Source of the DNA: Tsukamurella tyrosinosolvens
Lineage (GTDB): Bacteria > Actinomycetota > Actinomycetes > Mycobacteriales > Mycobacteriaceae
Direction of reading: 5' to 3'
NCBI RefSeq assembly: GCF_900104775.1
Contig: NZ_FNSA01000003.1
Location: 620,001 to 684,000 of the forward strand
DNA length: 64,000 nt
The translations under genes and the position numbers were made by a program. Below the pieces are notes generated by a model. It was not told the DNA's origin. It searched no databases and worked only from the letters and a program-made list of their open reading frames with translations. This document shows positions 26,034 to 34,829 of the stretch, in pieces. The number at the start of each line of letters is the position of its first letter. Within the stretch, counting starts at the first letter, position 1.

Positions 26034-26681
26034 TCACGAGACCGGCGCGCAGCACGCCTCCGGCTCGCCCGCCGCGAGCGCGGCGCGGACCGACGCCGGC
26101 ACGGGCAGTTCCTGGCCGGGCGTCGGCTCGATGCGCGCGTAGCCCTTCCGGAGCGGCAGCACGCCGGACCAGCCGCCTTCGCTCGAGGACGCTCCGCCGG
26201 TGCGCGCCTTGGCGATCCAGTTGTCCGCGGTGATGGGGAAGGTGAGCACCGTGGTCGCGGCGAGTTCCTTGCGGGTGTTCGCGCGGAGCTCCGCGCTGCG
26301 GCCGGGAAGGAGCTTGTCGGTGAACGCGTCGAGCAGCTCCGCGCCGTCGACCGCCGCGGTCGTGAGCGCGCCGCGCAGCACCGCCGAGCGGTAGTTCATC
26401 GAGTGGTCGAAGGCGGTGTCCGCGACGATCAGCGCGTCCACGTGGGTCACCGTGAGCGTCGCCGGGGCGCCGGCGGCGACGTGGCGGAGGGCCCCGGCCC
26501 CCGTCGAACCGTGCAGGACGATCCGGTCGCCGAGGCGGGCGTAGGCGATCGGCACCGACCACGGCAGGCCGTCGGCCACCGTCGACAGCACGGCGACCAC
26601 GCCCTCGTCCAGGATCTCGTCGAGGAGGCGGCGGTCGCCGCCGCGCTGGGGGTATCGGGTGAGCGTGTCCATGCCGTCCAT
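26034..26681 (-). CDS. Pyridoxamine 5'-phosphate oxidase-family protein
   Basis: 215 residues with the split-barrel FMN-binding fold: GVVAVLSTVADGLPWSVPIAYARLGDRIVLHGSTGAGALRHVAAG, followed by ATLTVTHVDALIVADTAFDHSMNYRSAVLRG, typical of the PNPOx_2 / FMN-binding group. It lacks the features needed to call it true PdxH. It is divergent from a MocR-type regulator, whose family is PLP-responsive, so a link to vitamin B6 or to a flavin-dependent detoxification step is inferred. Start may be ATG 26681 or 26672. The C-terminal CC pair is unusual. Confidence 0.82.
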   Translation of the reverse strand: MDGMDTLTRYPQRGGDRRLLDEILDEGVVAVLSTVADGLPWSVPIAYARLGDRIVLHGSTGAGALRHVAAGAPATLTVTHVDALIVADTAFDHSMNYRSAVLRGALTTAAVDGAELLDAFTDKLLPGRSAELRANTRKELAATTVLTFPITADNWIAKARTGGASSSEGGWSGVLPLRKGYARIEPTPGQELPVPASVRAALAAGEPEACCAPVS

Positions 26682-26702
26682 CCTGAACCGGATACCGGTG
26701 CA

Positions 26703-26744
26703 CTGGAAGGTCCAGAATCGGCCAGTGGCAAGAACCAGTATTCT
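26703..26744. promoter_or_regulatory. Divergent promoter/operator of the PNPOx-MocR pair
   Basis: CTGGAAGGTCCAG (26703-26715) is a 5-bp palindrome with a 3-base centre; further CCAGT half-sites lie at 26722-26726 and 26735-26739. TATTCT (26739-26744) is the likely -10 of the MocR gene and overlaps the last half-site, suggesting self-repression. Confidence 0.6.
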
Positions 26745-26750
26745 GCGTGC

Positions 26751-28133
26751 GTGCCCCGCCCACCCGCGACCCTCCCGGACTTCTGGACCGCGCTCGCGCA
26801 CGCCGCCGGCCCGCTTCCGAGCGCCGCGATCGTCGACGCGGTCATCGACGGCCTCGACGGCGGCGCCCTGCACCCCGGCGACGTGCTGCCCTCCTCGCGG
26901 GCGCTCGCCGCCGGTCTGGGCGTCGCCCGGAACACGGTGATCGCCGCCTACGACACCCTCGCCGCCATGGGCGTCACGGCCACGGTCCCCGGCAGCGGCA
27001 CCCGGATCGCCCCGGGCACCGACCGGTTCGCGCACGCGATGCACGCCGCGCCCGCCCCGCGTCGCGAGGAGGAGGCACCGTCGGACACCTGGGAGACGAG
27101 CCTGGTGCCGGGCGTGCCCGACGTGACCCTCATCGACGAGCGGCGGTGGCGGCGGTCGTGGCGGCACGCGACCGCCCTCCCGCCCACGACGTCGGCGGCG
27201 CCGCATGTCGCGGCGCTGCAGGAGGCGCTCGCCGTGCACCTGCGGCGGCGGCGCGCGGTGCGTGCCTCGCCCCATGACCTGCGCCTGTTCCCGGGCGTGA
27301 ATCCGGCCCTGGCCGCGATCGCCGGGGAGCTCGGCGCCCCGATCGCGGTGGAGACGCCCGGCTACCGTCGGGCCTTCGACGCCTTCCGCGCCACCGGGAA
27401 CGAGGTCGTGGGCGTGCCCGTCGACGCCGACGGCCTCGTCGTCGACCGGCTGCCGCGCCGCAGGTGCCTCGTCTACACCACGCCGGCGCACCAGTACCCG
27501 ACCGGCGTGCGGCTCTCCATGGCCCGTCGGCTCGATCTGGTGGACTGGGCGCGGGAGACGGGCGGGGTGATCGTCGAGGACGACTACGACGGCGAGTTCT
27601 CCTACGACGTGGCGCCGCTGCCCGCGCTGCAGACCCTCGCGCCCGACCACGTGGTCTACCTCGGCACCGCCTCGAAGGCGCTGACCCCGCAGCTGCGGCT
27701 CGCGTGGGCCGCGGTCCCGGAGTCGCTGCGCGGGCTGCCGCACGCGGGGCACGGCTCGAGCGCGGGCGTCGACGGCGCCGCGGCCTCGATGCTGGCCCAC
27801 TTCCTCGACTCCGGCGCCTGGGACGCCCACGTCGCGCGGGCCGCCCGCACCTACGGCGCGCGGCGTGCCGCCGTGCGGCGGGCGCTCGCGGAGCACCTCC
27901 CGGACGCGCTCGTCCTCGGCGCCGACGCCGGGCTGCACCTCACCGTGGACCTGGGGTCCGAGGCGGCGCTCGGCGCGGCGACGGCGACGCTGGCCCGGCA
28001 CCGCCACCGCGTCACGACCCTCGCCGAACACGCCCTGACCGACGGCGACGTCGCCGACACCGCGCTCCTGTTGTCCTTCGCGCTGATCCCCGAGACCCGC
28101 GCCGCCGCGGTCATCGCGCTGCTGGGCGCCTGA
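26751..28133 (+). CDS. MocR/PdxR-type regulator (GntR HTH fused to a class I aminotransferase-like domain)
   Basis: 460 residues from GTG 26751. Residues ~20-85 are a GntR winged helix (LHPGDVLPSSRALAAGLGVARNTVIAAYDTLAAMG). The rest is a fold-type I PLP domain with VIVEDDYDGEFSYD and the lysine segment YLGTASKALTPQLRLAW, so PLP can be bound. Such proteins sense PLP or PLP adducts and control B6 or amino-acid genes. TATTCT lies six bases before the GTG, indicating a leaderless transcript. The divergent PNPOx-family gene is the obvious target. Confidence 0.9.
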   Translation: MPRPPATLPDFWTALAHAAGPLPSAAIVDAVIDGLDGGALHPGDVLPSSRALAAGLGVARNTVIAAYDTLAAMGVTATVPGSGTRIAPGTDRFAHAMHAAPAPRREEEAPSDTWETSLVPGVPDVTLIDERRWRRSWRHATALPPTTSAAPHVAALQEALAVHLRRRRAVRASPHDLRLFPGVNPALAAIAGELGAPIAVETPGYRRAFDAFRATGNEVVGVPVDADGLVVDRLPRRRCLVYTTPAHQYPTGVRLSMARRLDLVDWARETGGVIVEDDYDGEFSYDVAPLPALQTLAPDHVVYLGTASKALTPQLRLAWAAVPESLRGLPHAGHGSSAGVDGAAASMLAHFLDSGAWDAHVARAARTYGARRAAVRRALAEHLPDALVLGADAGLHLTVDLGSEAALGAATATLARHRHRVTTLAEHALTDGDVADTALLLSFALIPETRAAAVIALLGA

Positions 28134-28143
28134 CGGCGGCCGG

Positions 28144-29718
28144 TCAGACCTGCTGCAGGCCGCGCACCCCGTCGCGGATGTCGAACGACGCCGCGGTCTC
28201 CACCGGTGCCCCGGGCTTCGAGACGTACGGCAGCACACGGTAATCCGCGCGAATGGACTCGGGCGTGATCCGGGTGCTGATGTAGCCGCGCTGGTTGCGC
28301 AGCAGCCGGATGTGGGGGTTGTCGCGCAGCTGCGCCTTCTCCTTCTCGCTGTGCTCCGCGGAGCCGTCGCCGCCGCTGGTGATCGACGTGGCCGTCAGCT
28401 CGGAGGCCACCACGGCGTCGCCGCGCCGGATGTCGTTGGCGTAGTGCGTGTGCACGTCGCCCGTGAGCACCACCGGATTGCGCGTGCCCGCCGCCTGCCA
28501 GCCGTCCATCACCCGGTCGCGCGAGCCGACGTACCCGTCCCAGGCGTCGGGGTTGTACCCGGCGGCCTCGGTGGGGTCGTAGTCGATGGGGGCGAACATC
28601 ACCTGCTGCCCCAGCACGTCCCAGCGCGCCCGCGAGGCGTGCAGCCCGTCGAGCAGCCACCGCTCCTGTTCGGCGCCGGTGAGGCTGCGCGCGGGATTCC
28701 GGTTCTCGGGGTCGGTGGCGGGCACCTTGTCGTTGCCCACCTGGTCGTCGCGGTACTGCCGGGTGTCCAGCATGTGGAAGGTGGCGAGGTCGCCCCACTG
28801 CACGCGGCGGAACAGGCGCAGTGACAGCCCGTTCGGCACCTGCGCGCGGCGCAGCGGCATGTTCTCGTAGTACGCCTGGAACGCCGCGCGGCGGCGCTCC
28901 AGGAAGTCGGGCTGCGGCTTCTCGGGCTTCTCGTAGACCTCGCCGGCCCAGTTGTTGTCGACCTCGTGGTCGTCCCACACGGCCACCCACGGCGCGGCGG
29001 CGTGCGCGAGCTGCAAGTCGGGATCGGACTTGTACTGCGCGTACCGCTGCCGGTAGTTCGCCAGCGTGACGGTCTCCGGGCCGCGGTGGTCGCGCACGTT
29101 CCCGGTCTTGAGCTCGTAGCCGCCGGCCTCGTACTCGTACTGGTAGTCGCCGAGGTGCAGGATCAGGTGCGGGCGCTCCTCCGCGAGGTGCCGGTACGCG
29201 GTGAAGTAGCCGTGCTCGTACTGCGAGCAGCTCGCGAAAGCCATCGCGAGCGGCGTCATCGACCCGGGCTCCGGCGTGGTGTGCGTGCGCCCGGTCTGCG
29301 ACAGCGCGCCCTCGGCGCGGAAGCGGTAGAAGTACTCCCGGCCGGGGCGCAGGCCCGCCAGCTCGACGTGCACGCTGTGGCCGGCCTCGGGCGCCGCGGT
29401 CGCATCGCCGCGCTGCACGACCTTCGTGAACCGCTCGTCCTCGGCCACCTCCCACTGCACGGGGAACGCCCGCGCCGGGATGCCGCCCATGCCGTCGTCG
29501 GCCAGCGGATCGCGCGCGAGCCGGGTCCAGAGCACGGCACCGTCGGGCGTGGGATCGCCCGAGGCGACGCCGAGCGCGAACAGATCGCCGCGTGGCGTCG
29601 CGCTGGACGAGGCGCCCGGGGCGGGATCGCCGCCCGGGGCGCAGCCGGCGCCCGCGAGCGCCGCCGCGCCCGCGGCGCCGAGGAGGAAGGTACGACGGGA
29701 AACGAACGGTGAGGGCAT
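28144..29718 (-). CDS. phoD: PhoD-family alkaline phosphatase/phosphodiesterase, Tat-exported
   Basis: 524 residues. SRRTFLLGAAGAAALAGAGC is a twin-arginine signal (RRTFLLG) ending in a cysteine that might be lipidated. Residues ~40-130 form the PhoD N-terminal domain (FALGVASGDPTPDGAVLWTRLA); the metallophosphatase core contains FASCSQYEHGYFTAYRHL, LHLGDYQYEY, WDDHEVDNNW and VVLTGDVHTHYAND, which supply the metal ligands. Homologues hydrolyse phosphodiesters and phosphomonoesters outside the membrane using Ca2+ and Fe3+. It lies head-to-tail behind the lipid genes (102 bases after the esterase stop). Phosphate control is likely but no Pho box was recognised. Confidence 0.93.
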   Translation of the reverse strand: MPSPFVSRRTFLLGAAGAAALAGAGCAPGGDPAPGASSSATPRGDLFALGVASGDPTPDGAVLWTRLARDPLADDGMGGIPARAFPVQWEVAEDERFTKVVQRGDATAAPEAGHSVHVELAGLRPGREYFYRFRAEGALSQTGRTHTTPEPGSMTPLAMAFASCSQYEHGYFTAYRHLAEERPHLILHLGDYQYEYEAGGYELKTGNVRDHRGPETVTLANYRQRYAQYKSDPDLQLAHAAAPWVAVWDDHEVDNNWAGEVYEKPEKPQPDFLERRRAAFQAYYENMPLRRAQVPNGLSLRLFRRVQWGDLATFHMLDTRQYRDDQVGNDKVPATDPENRNPARSLTGAEQERWLLDGLHASRARWDVLGQQVMFAPIDYDPTEAAGYNPDAWDGYVGSRDRVMDGWQAAGTRNPVVLTGDVHTHYANDIRRGDAVVASELTATSITSGGDGSAEHSEKEKAQLRDNPHIRLLRNQRGYISTRITPESIRADYRVLPYVSKPGAPVETAASFDIRDGVRGLQQV

Positions 29719-29819
29719 GCCTGCACCGTGCCCTCCCGGGGTGACGCGGGCACGTCGCCGACATGAGCACCCGGTGAACGCGTCGCCCGGGGGCTGCGCC
29801 GGGCTCGCCGCGGCAGGGC

Positions 29820-31310
29820 TCAGCGGCGGGCGGCCTCGAAGCCGTCCCAGGCGCGGCGGATCTCGGGGGAGGGGTCGTAGACGATGCGGTTGCGGTCGTC
29901 GATCACCAGCGTCGCGCGCGAGGTGCCGTTGTACGTCGGCCACTCGCCGGCGGGACGGCCGGTGCGGGCGAACGTGATCCAGTCGCGCTGCATGCCGTCG
30001 GAGACCCGCATCGCGATGCGGCGGTCGCCGAGCGCGCCGAGGACCCACCCCGTCGTGCCGTGGTAGACGCCGAACACCGCCATCAGCTCGGAGGCGTGGG
30101 TCGCGCCGTAGCCCAACAGATCCAGGGTCTTCGGGGAGAAGTCGTAGCGGTAGAAGTACGTCGGCGCGTGCTTGGCGTGCGCCTGCGCGATCCGCAGCGA
30201 AGGCGCCCAGAACATGAAGTCGCCGATGATCCGGTTCAGCGAGGCGACGTCCGGGAAGCCGGGGTACGCCACGGACAGCGCGGCGAAGGCCTCCGGCGTG
30301 CCGCCGACGGTGTGCGCCGCCCGCTCGGCCGACGGCTTGCCCATGCCGGGCATCTTCGTGAACAGCGTGGCCTCGGTGCGGTTCGTGCCGATGATGAGCG
30401 GCACCTGCGCGCCCCGTCCGGCCGCGATGGCGACCTCCGGATCCTCCGGGAGGTAGTCACCGTCGACCGTGGGGCCGAAGGGGACCACGCCCAGCTGCTC
30501 CCGGTTGAGCTCGCCCATGAGCCGGTTGCCGGCGCGGCCGAGCTCCTCGGAGGTGGCGGTGTCGATGTGCTCGGGGCCGCCGACGATCTCGACGAAGCGC
30601 TTGCCCCAGCCGCGCGCGGTGACCGCGTCGACGGTGAGCTCGGGGGCCGAGCTCTGCGCGATGGCGCGGTGGAACAGGCCCCGCGCGGCGGGCGTCGCGA
30701 GCAGCGTGGTGACGGCGTTGCCGCCCGCGCTCTCGCCGAAGATGGTGACGTTGTCGGGGTCGCCGCCGAAGGCCGCGATGTTGCGGTGCACCCACTCCAG
30801 CGCCGCGACCTGATCGCGCAGGCCGAGGTTCCCGTCGATCGGGCGCTCGGCGGTGGAGAAGTCCGTCAGGTCCAGGTAGCCCAGGGCGCCGAGGCGGTAG
30901 TTGATCGAGACGAAGACGACGTCGCCCCGCTCGACCAGCGAATTCCCGTAGTACAGCGGCGTCGCCGAGCTGCCCATGAGATACGCACCGCCGTGGATGA
31001 ACACCATCACCGGGCGCGGCGTCGTGGCCTCCCGCGCCGGGGCGACCACGTTGAGGGTCAGCGAATCCTCGCTGGTCGGCTGGTACTCGCGGAAGCCGAC
31101 CAGCGTGTACTTCTTGTTCTGCGGTGCCGCGGCGCTGAACTCCGTCGCCGCGCGGACCCCGTCCCAGGGCTCCACCGGCCGCGGCGCCCGGTAGCGCAGC
31201 GGCCCGACGGGCGGCTGCGCGTACGGGATGCCGCGGTAGGCGTGCACCGTCCCCTGGTCGCGGCCGGAGATCTCGCCGCTGTCGATGCGCACGCGCGGAC
31301 CGTCGGTCAT
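29820..31310 (-). CDS. Type B carboxylesterase/lipase
   Basis: 496 residues of the carboxylesterase/para-nitrobenzyl esterase family: oxyanion hole segment FIHGGAYLMG, SINYRLGALGYLDL, and the nucleophile elbow FGESAGGNAV. A late Glu and His region (YGATHASELMAVFG) completes the triad. No signal peptide is visible, so it is cytoplasmic. It starts two bases after the wax ester synthase stop, so the two are translated from one mRNA; ester synthesis and hydrolysis of storage lipid may be coupled (inferred). Confidence 0.9.
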   Translation of the reverse strand: MTDGPRVRIDSGEISGRDQGTVHAYRGIPYAQPPVGPLRYRAPRPVEPWDGVRAATEFSAAAPQNKKYTLVGFREYQPTSEDSLTLNVVAPAREATTPRPVMVFIHGGAYLMGSSATPLYYGNSLVERGDVVFVSINYRLGALGYLDLTDFSTAERPIDGNLGLRDQVAALEWVHRNIAAFGGDPDNVTIFGESAGGNAVTTLLATPAARGLFHRAIAQSSAPELTVDAVTARGWGKRFVEIVGGPEHIDTATSEELGRAGNRLMGELNREQLGVVPFGPTVDGDYLPEDPEVAIAAGRGAQVPLIIGTNRTEATLFTKMPGMGKPSAERAAHTVGGTPEAFAALSVAYPGFPDVASLNRIIGDFMFWAPSLRIAQAHAKHAPTYFYRYDFSPKTLDLLGYGATHASELMAVFGVYHGTTGWVLGALGDRRIAMRVSDGMQRDWITFARTGRPAGEWPTYNGTSRATLVIDDRNRIVYDPSPEIRRAWDGFEAARR

Positions 31311-31312
31311 GC

Positions 31313-32731
31313 TCAGCCTTCCTCGGTGCCCGCCGCGTCGACGGCCGCGACCAGCGCCGCCATGTCGCGCTCGAAGGCGCGGACGATCGGCCACGGGTCG
31401 GGCACCTGCTTCTTGCAGGCGATCACACCGATGTTCAGTGTGCCCTCCTGCGAGAAGACCGTCACGTTGAGGCCCGCGCCGTGGAAGACCGGGCCCAGCG
31501 GGTACATCGAGTGGATCCGCGCGCCCAGGAAGTACAGGGGGATGTCGGGGCCCGGCACGTTGGAGATCACGAGGTTGTAGATCACGGGGTGCAGCTCGGG
31601 CAGGTTGTTGTCGCCGTAGAGCCGGGCGCCGAGCTGCATGATCGACGCCGGCGCGAACTGCGCCCAGGAGCGGAGCAGGTTGTCGTCGAGCTCGCCGTGG
31701 TGTTCCTTCGACGTCGCGACCCGCTCGCGGATCGCCTCCAGGCGCGCGACGGGGGTGTCGATGTCCGTGGTCATCCGCGTGAACATGCCCGTGACCTTGT
31801 TGGTGCCCTCGGTGAGCGTCGCGCCGATCTCGGCCTCGTGCACTGAGACGGGGATCATCGCCACCAGCGGCTGCTCGGGGAGCTCGCCGCGGTCGTGCAG
31901 GAACTCGCGCATCGCGCCGGAGCAGGCCGCCAGCACCACGTCGTTGACCTTGACGCCGAAGTGGTCCTTGATCTTCTTGACGTCGGCCAGCGGCACCGAG
32001 GCGAAGGCGATGGCGCGGTGGCCGGTGATCGAGCTGTTGAGCGAGGTGCGGGGCGCGCTGAACGGGGCGGGCATGGCCGCGCCCCGGCGCGAGCGGGTCC
32101 ACCAGCGGACGGGCACGGGGACGGTGCGGGGCAGCAGCGAGACCAGTGACAGCGGCCGGAGCAGGACGTTCTTCGCGCCGTCGGCGGCGAGCGCGAGCAG
32201 GGGAGCGCCGCCCGTCGACTTGTCCACCATCGACGGGTCGAGCGCGGGCGGCTCGGGGGTCAGGGAGCACAGCTGGGCCATGAGGCCGGCGCCGGTCACG
32301 CCGTCGACGCCCGCGTGGTGCATGCGCATCATGATCGCGATCCGCCCGTCGGCCAGGCCCTCGATGACCCACATCTCCCACAGCGGCTTGCTGCGGTCCA
32401 GTGCCTGGCCCGCGATGTGCGCGCACAGGTCCGCGAGCTCCTGCTCGCCGCCGGGAGCGGGGACCGCGATGCGGTGCACGTGCGCCTCGATGTCGAAGGA
32501 CTCGTCCTCCACCCACACCGGATGGTCCAGGTTCGCCACCGAGTCGTGCAGCTTGCGCCGGAACGCCGGCATCGCCGTGATGCGCCGCGCGAGCTCGCTG
32601 CGCAGGTCCTCGAACCGGTAGCCGCCCTCGACGGTGCCGGGGTCCAGCTCGAGCAGCCCGCTGACGTGCATCAGTTGGGAGCGGGACTCGAGGTACAGGA
32701 AGGAGGCGTCCAGTCCGCTGAGTCGTTCCAT
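31313..32731 (-). CDS. Wax ester synthase/acyl-CoA:diacylglycerol acyltransferase (WS/DGAT)
   Basis: 472 residues of the WES family. The catalytic HHxxxDG motif is H138-H-A-G-V-D-G144, and the N-terminal MERLSGLDASFLYLES and PLWEMWVIEGL are characteristic. The enzyme makes triacylglycerol or wax esters from acyl-CoA at the membrane face, as in the mycobacterial Tgs proteins. ATG 32731 has TAGGAG eight bases upstream; an in-frame start at 32815 lies in the toxin gene end and is unlikely. The carboxylesterase follows immediately. Confidence 0.92.
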   Translation of the reverse strand: MERLSGLDASFLYLESRSQLMHVSGLLELDPGTVEGGYRFEDLRSELARRITAMPAFRRKLHDSVANLDHPVWVEDESFDIEAHVHRIAVPAPGGEQELADLCAHIAGQALDRSKPLWEMWVIEGLADGRIAIMMRMHHAGVDGVTGAGLMAQLCSLTPEPPALDPSMVDKSTGGAPLLALAADGAKNVLLRPLSLVSLLPRTVPVPVRWWTRSRRGAAMPAPFSAPRTSLNSSITGHRAIAFASVPLADVKKIKDHFGVKVNDVVLAACSGAMREFLHDRGELPEQPLVAMIPVSVHEAEIGATLTEGTNKVTGMFTRMTTDIDTPVARLEAIRERVATSKEHHGELDDNLLRSWAQFAPASIMQLGARLYGDNNLPELHPVIYNLVISNVPGPDIPLYFLGARIHSMYPLGPVFHGAGLNVTVFSQEGTLNIGVIACKKQVPDPWPIVRAFERDMAALVAAVDAAGTEEG

Positions 32732-32742
32732 GGCTCTAACTC

Positions 32743-33168
32743 CTACCGTGCGCGGCGCGGCCCCGGAAGTGGAACCTGTTTCACTATAGGGTGCGGCCAC
32801 TGCGACGTGGTCCATGACGCCAGCAGGCGGGCGCCGGCGTGGTAGTCGATCCGGCCCTCGGCGACGGCGATGACGAGGTCGTAGGCGGGGTCCTCCGGGG
32901 CGTCGAGCGGCACGCCGTTGAGGCCGTAGAAGACGACCGTCGCGAGCCAGCCGAGCCGCTTGTTCCCGTCGACGAGCGGGTGGTTGCGGACGATCGACTC
33001 CATGAGTGCGGCGGCCTGCTCGTCGAGCGTCGGGTACGCGTCGTCGCCGAACACCGAGGTCTGCGGACGCAGCGCGGCCGACTCCAGAAGGCCGTGGTCC
33101 CGAACGCCGGGCAACCCGGCTTGGTCGATGATGGTGAGCAGGAGTTCCAGATCGAGGTGGACCGTCAC
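32743..33168 (-). CDS. Doc/Fic-family toxin
   Basis: 141 residues with the Doc-type Fic fold; the motif NHPLVDGNKR (His63) matches HxFxDGNKR apart from Leu for Phe. Known Doc toxins phosphorylate EF-Tu and stop translation; other Fic proteins AMPylate. The N-terminal DLELLLTIIDQAGLPGVRDHGLLESAALRPQ is the typical Doc start. It overlaps the upstream RHH gene by four bases (ATGA), the usual antitoxin-toxin order. The length is slightly greater than phage P1 Doc (126), with a Pro/Arg-rich tail. Confidence 0.88.
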   Translation of the reverse strand: MTVHLDLELLLTIIDQAGLPGVRDHGLLESAALRPQTSVFGDDAYPTLDEQAAALMESIVRNHPLVDGNKRLGWLATVVFYGLNGVPLDAPEDPAYDLVIAVAEGRIDYHAGARLLASWTTSQWPHPIVKQVPLPGPRRAR

Positions 33169-33368
33169 TGCGCGAGCCGGTCGAGCAGCGGGCCGTACCG
33201 CGCGACCGCGTCCCGCGTGAGCCGACGGACTTCGGAGTCGCGGTCCAGGCGCGCGGACTTCTCGCGGATCGCGCGGAGCGCGGCCTCCTGCTTGCTCACG
33301 CCCTCCGCCGCGGCGAGCGCGGAGAGGGCGGCGTCGTCATCGTCGGTGAGGCGGAGGGTCATGGCCAT
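33165..33368 (-). CDS. Ribbon-helix-helix antitoxin of the Doc pair
   Basis: 67 residues. [36 protein letters not shown] is a CopG/RHH-type DNA-binding segment; the C-terminal half ([21 protein letters not shown]) should wrap and block the Doc toxin. It is expected to repress its own operon. TATCGT (33380-33375 on this strand) lies exactly six bases before ATG 33368, making the operon leaderless; ATG 33362 is an alternative start. Confidence 0.85.
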   Translation of the reverse strand: MAMTLRLTDDDDAALSALAAAEGVSKQEAALRAIREKSARLDRDSEVRRLTRDAVARYGPLLDRLAQ

Positions 33369-33445
33369 ACCCCGACGATACGCGCGGTGGTATCGAAGTG
33401 GTATCGCCTTTCGAACCGCCCGACGGGGCGGATTCCGCGGAACTC

Positions 33446-33458
33446 CTACACCCTGTAG
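33446..33458. promoter_or_regulatory. Candidate operator palindrome upstream of hemL
   Basis: CTACACCCTGTAG is a 5-bp inverted repeat (CTACA/TGTAG) followed by TT. It matches the element before hemA (4511-4523) at CTAC and CTGTAGTT and lies 35 bases before the hemL start, against 34 for hemA. Confidence 0.5.
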
Positions 33459-33493
33459 TTGACGACTTGCCCTCGTTTGGGAGACTGGAGGTC

Positions 33494-34819
33494 GTGAGTT
33501 CCCCCATCGCCCCCGGTAGCGACACAGCGGCCCCGGCCAGCGCGGCCCTCTTCGAGCGCGCGGCCCGCTCCATCCCCGGCGGGGTGAACTCCCCGGTGCG
33601 CGCCTTCTCGGCCGTCGGCGGCACCCCGCGGTTCATCACCAGCGCCGCGGGCTCGCAGCTCACCGACGCGGACGGCAACACCTACGTCGACCTGGTCTCC
33701 AGCTGGGGCCCGATGATCCTGGGCCACGCCCACCCCGCCGTCGTCGAGGCCGTGCAGCGCGCCGCGACCACGGGCCTGAGCTTCGGCGCCCCCACCGAGG
33801 CCGAGGTCGCGCTCGCCGAGGAGATCATCGCCCGCGTCGCGCCCGTCGAGCGGGTGCGGCTGGTCAACTCCGGCACCGAGGCCACCATGAGCGCCGTGCG
33901 GCTGGCCCGCGGCGTCACCGGCCGCGCCAAGATCATCAAGTTCGCCGGCTGCTACCACGGCCACGTCGACGCGCTGCTCGCCGACGCCGGCTCCGGCGTC
34001 GCCACGCTGGGCCTGCCCACGAGCCCCGGCGTGACGGGCGCGCAGGCGGCCGACACCGTCGTCCTGCCCTACAACGACCTCGCCGCCGTGCGCGAGGCCT
34101 TCGCCCAGTACCCCGGGCAGATCGCCGCCGTCATCACCGAGGCCGCCGCCGGGAACATGGGCGCCGTCCCGCCGCTCCCGGGCTTCAACGAGGGCCTGCG
34201 CGAGATCACCCGCGCCGACGGTGCCCTCCTCATCCTCGACGAGGTCATGACGGGCTTCCGCGTCAGCAAGGCCGGCTGGTACGGCCTCGCCCCCGTGGAC
34301 GCCGACCTGTTCACCTTCGGCAAGGTCATGTCGGGCGGTCTGCCCGCCGCGGCCTTCGGCGGCTCGGCCGAGGTCATGGGCCATCTCGCGCCGCTCGGCC
34401 CCGTCTACCAGGCGGGCACCCTGTCCGGGAACCCCGTCGCCGTCGCCGCGGGCCTCGCGACGCTGCAGAACGCCACCGACGAGGTGTACGCCAAGCTCAA
34501 CGCCAACTCGATCCGCCTCGGCGGGCTCATCGGCGACGCCCTCACCGCGGAGGGCGTGCGGCACCACGTCCAGTACGCCGGCAACCTCGTCTCCGTCTTC
34601 TTCACCGACGGCCCCGTCGCCGACTACGCGCAGGCCAAGGCCGCCGAGACCTTCCGCTTCGCGCCCTTCTTCCACGCCCTGCTCGAGCAGGGGATCTACC
34701 CGCCGCCCAGCGCCTTCGAGGCGTGGTTCGTCTCCGCCGCGCTCAGCGACGACGACTTCGCATCCATCGAGGCGGCACTGCCCGCCGCCGCCCGCGCGGC
34801 CGCCGCGGCGACGCAGTAG
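33494..34819 (+). CDS. hemL: Glutamate-1-semialdehyde 2,1-aminomutase
   Basis: Converts glutamate-1-semialdehyde, the HemA product, to 5-aminolevulinate. 441 residues, PLP fold type [48 protein letters not shown], and the Schiff-base Lys277 in [21 protein letters not shown] 33494 gives the usual family start ([22 protein letters not shown]); GGGAG at 33479-33483 is the likely ribosome site. It heads a run of six tightly linked genes through ccsB. Upstream sequence shares the hemA palindrome. Confidence 0.96.
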   Translation: MSSPIAPGSDTAAPASAALFERAARSIPGGVNSPVRAFSAVGGTPRFITSAAGSQLTDADGNTYVDLVSSWGPMILGHAHPAVVEAVQRAATTGLSFGAPTEAEVALAEEIIARVAPVERVRLVNSGTEATMSAVRLARGVTGRAKIIKFAGCYHGHVDALLADAGSGVATLGLPTSPGVTGAQAADTVVLPYNDLAAVREAFAQYPGQIAAVITEAAAGNMGAVPPLPGFNEGLREITRADGALLILDEVMTGFRVSKAGWYGLAPVDADLFTFGKVMSGGLPAAAFGGSAEVMGHLAPLGPVYQAGTLSGNPVAVAAGLATLQNATDEVYAKLNANSIRLGGLIGDALTAEGVRHHVQYAGNLVSVFFTDGPVADYAQAKAAETFRFAPFFHALLEQGIYPPPSAFEAWFVSAALSDDDFASIEAALPAAARAAAAATQ

Positions 34820-34829
34820 GAGACCCCAG

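Noticed and set aside
26034-26681. True pyridoxamine phosphate oxidase PdxH
   Set aside because: Only the split-barrel fold is clear; the C-terminal PdxH dimerisation motif is not seen, so the specific reaction is not claimed.
24168-26750. Plus-strand frame upstream of the MocR gene that would give a 1321-residue protein
   Set aside because: The upstream part is antisense to the acyl-CoA dehydrogenase and PNPOx genes and has no recognisable domain; GTG 26751 with a -10 six bases upstream is the real start.
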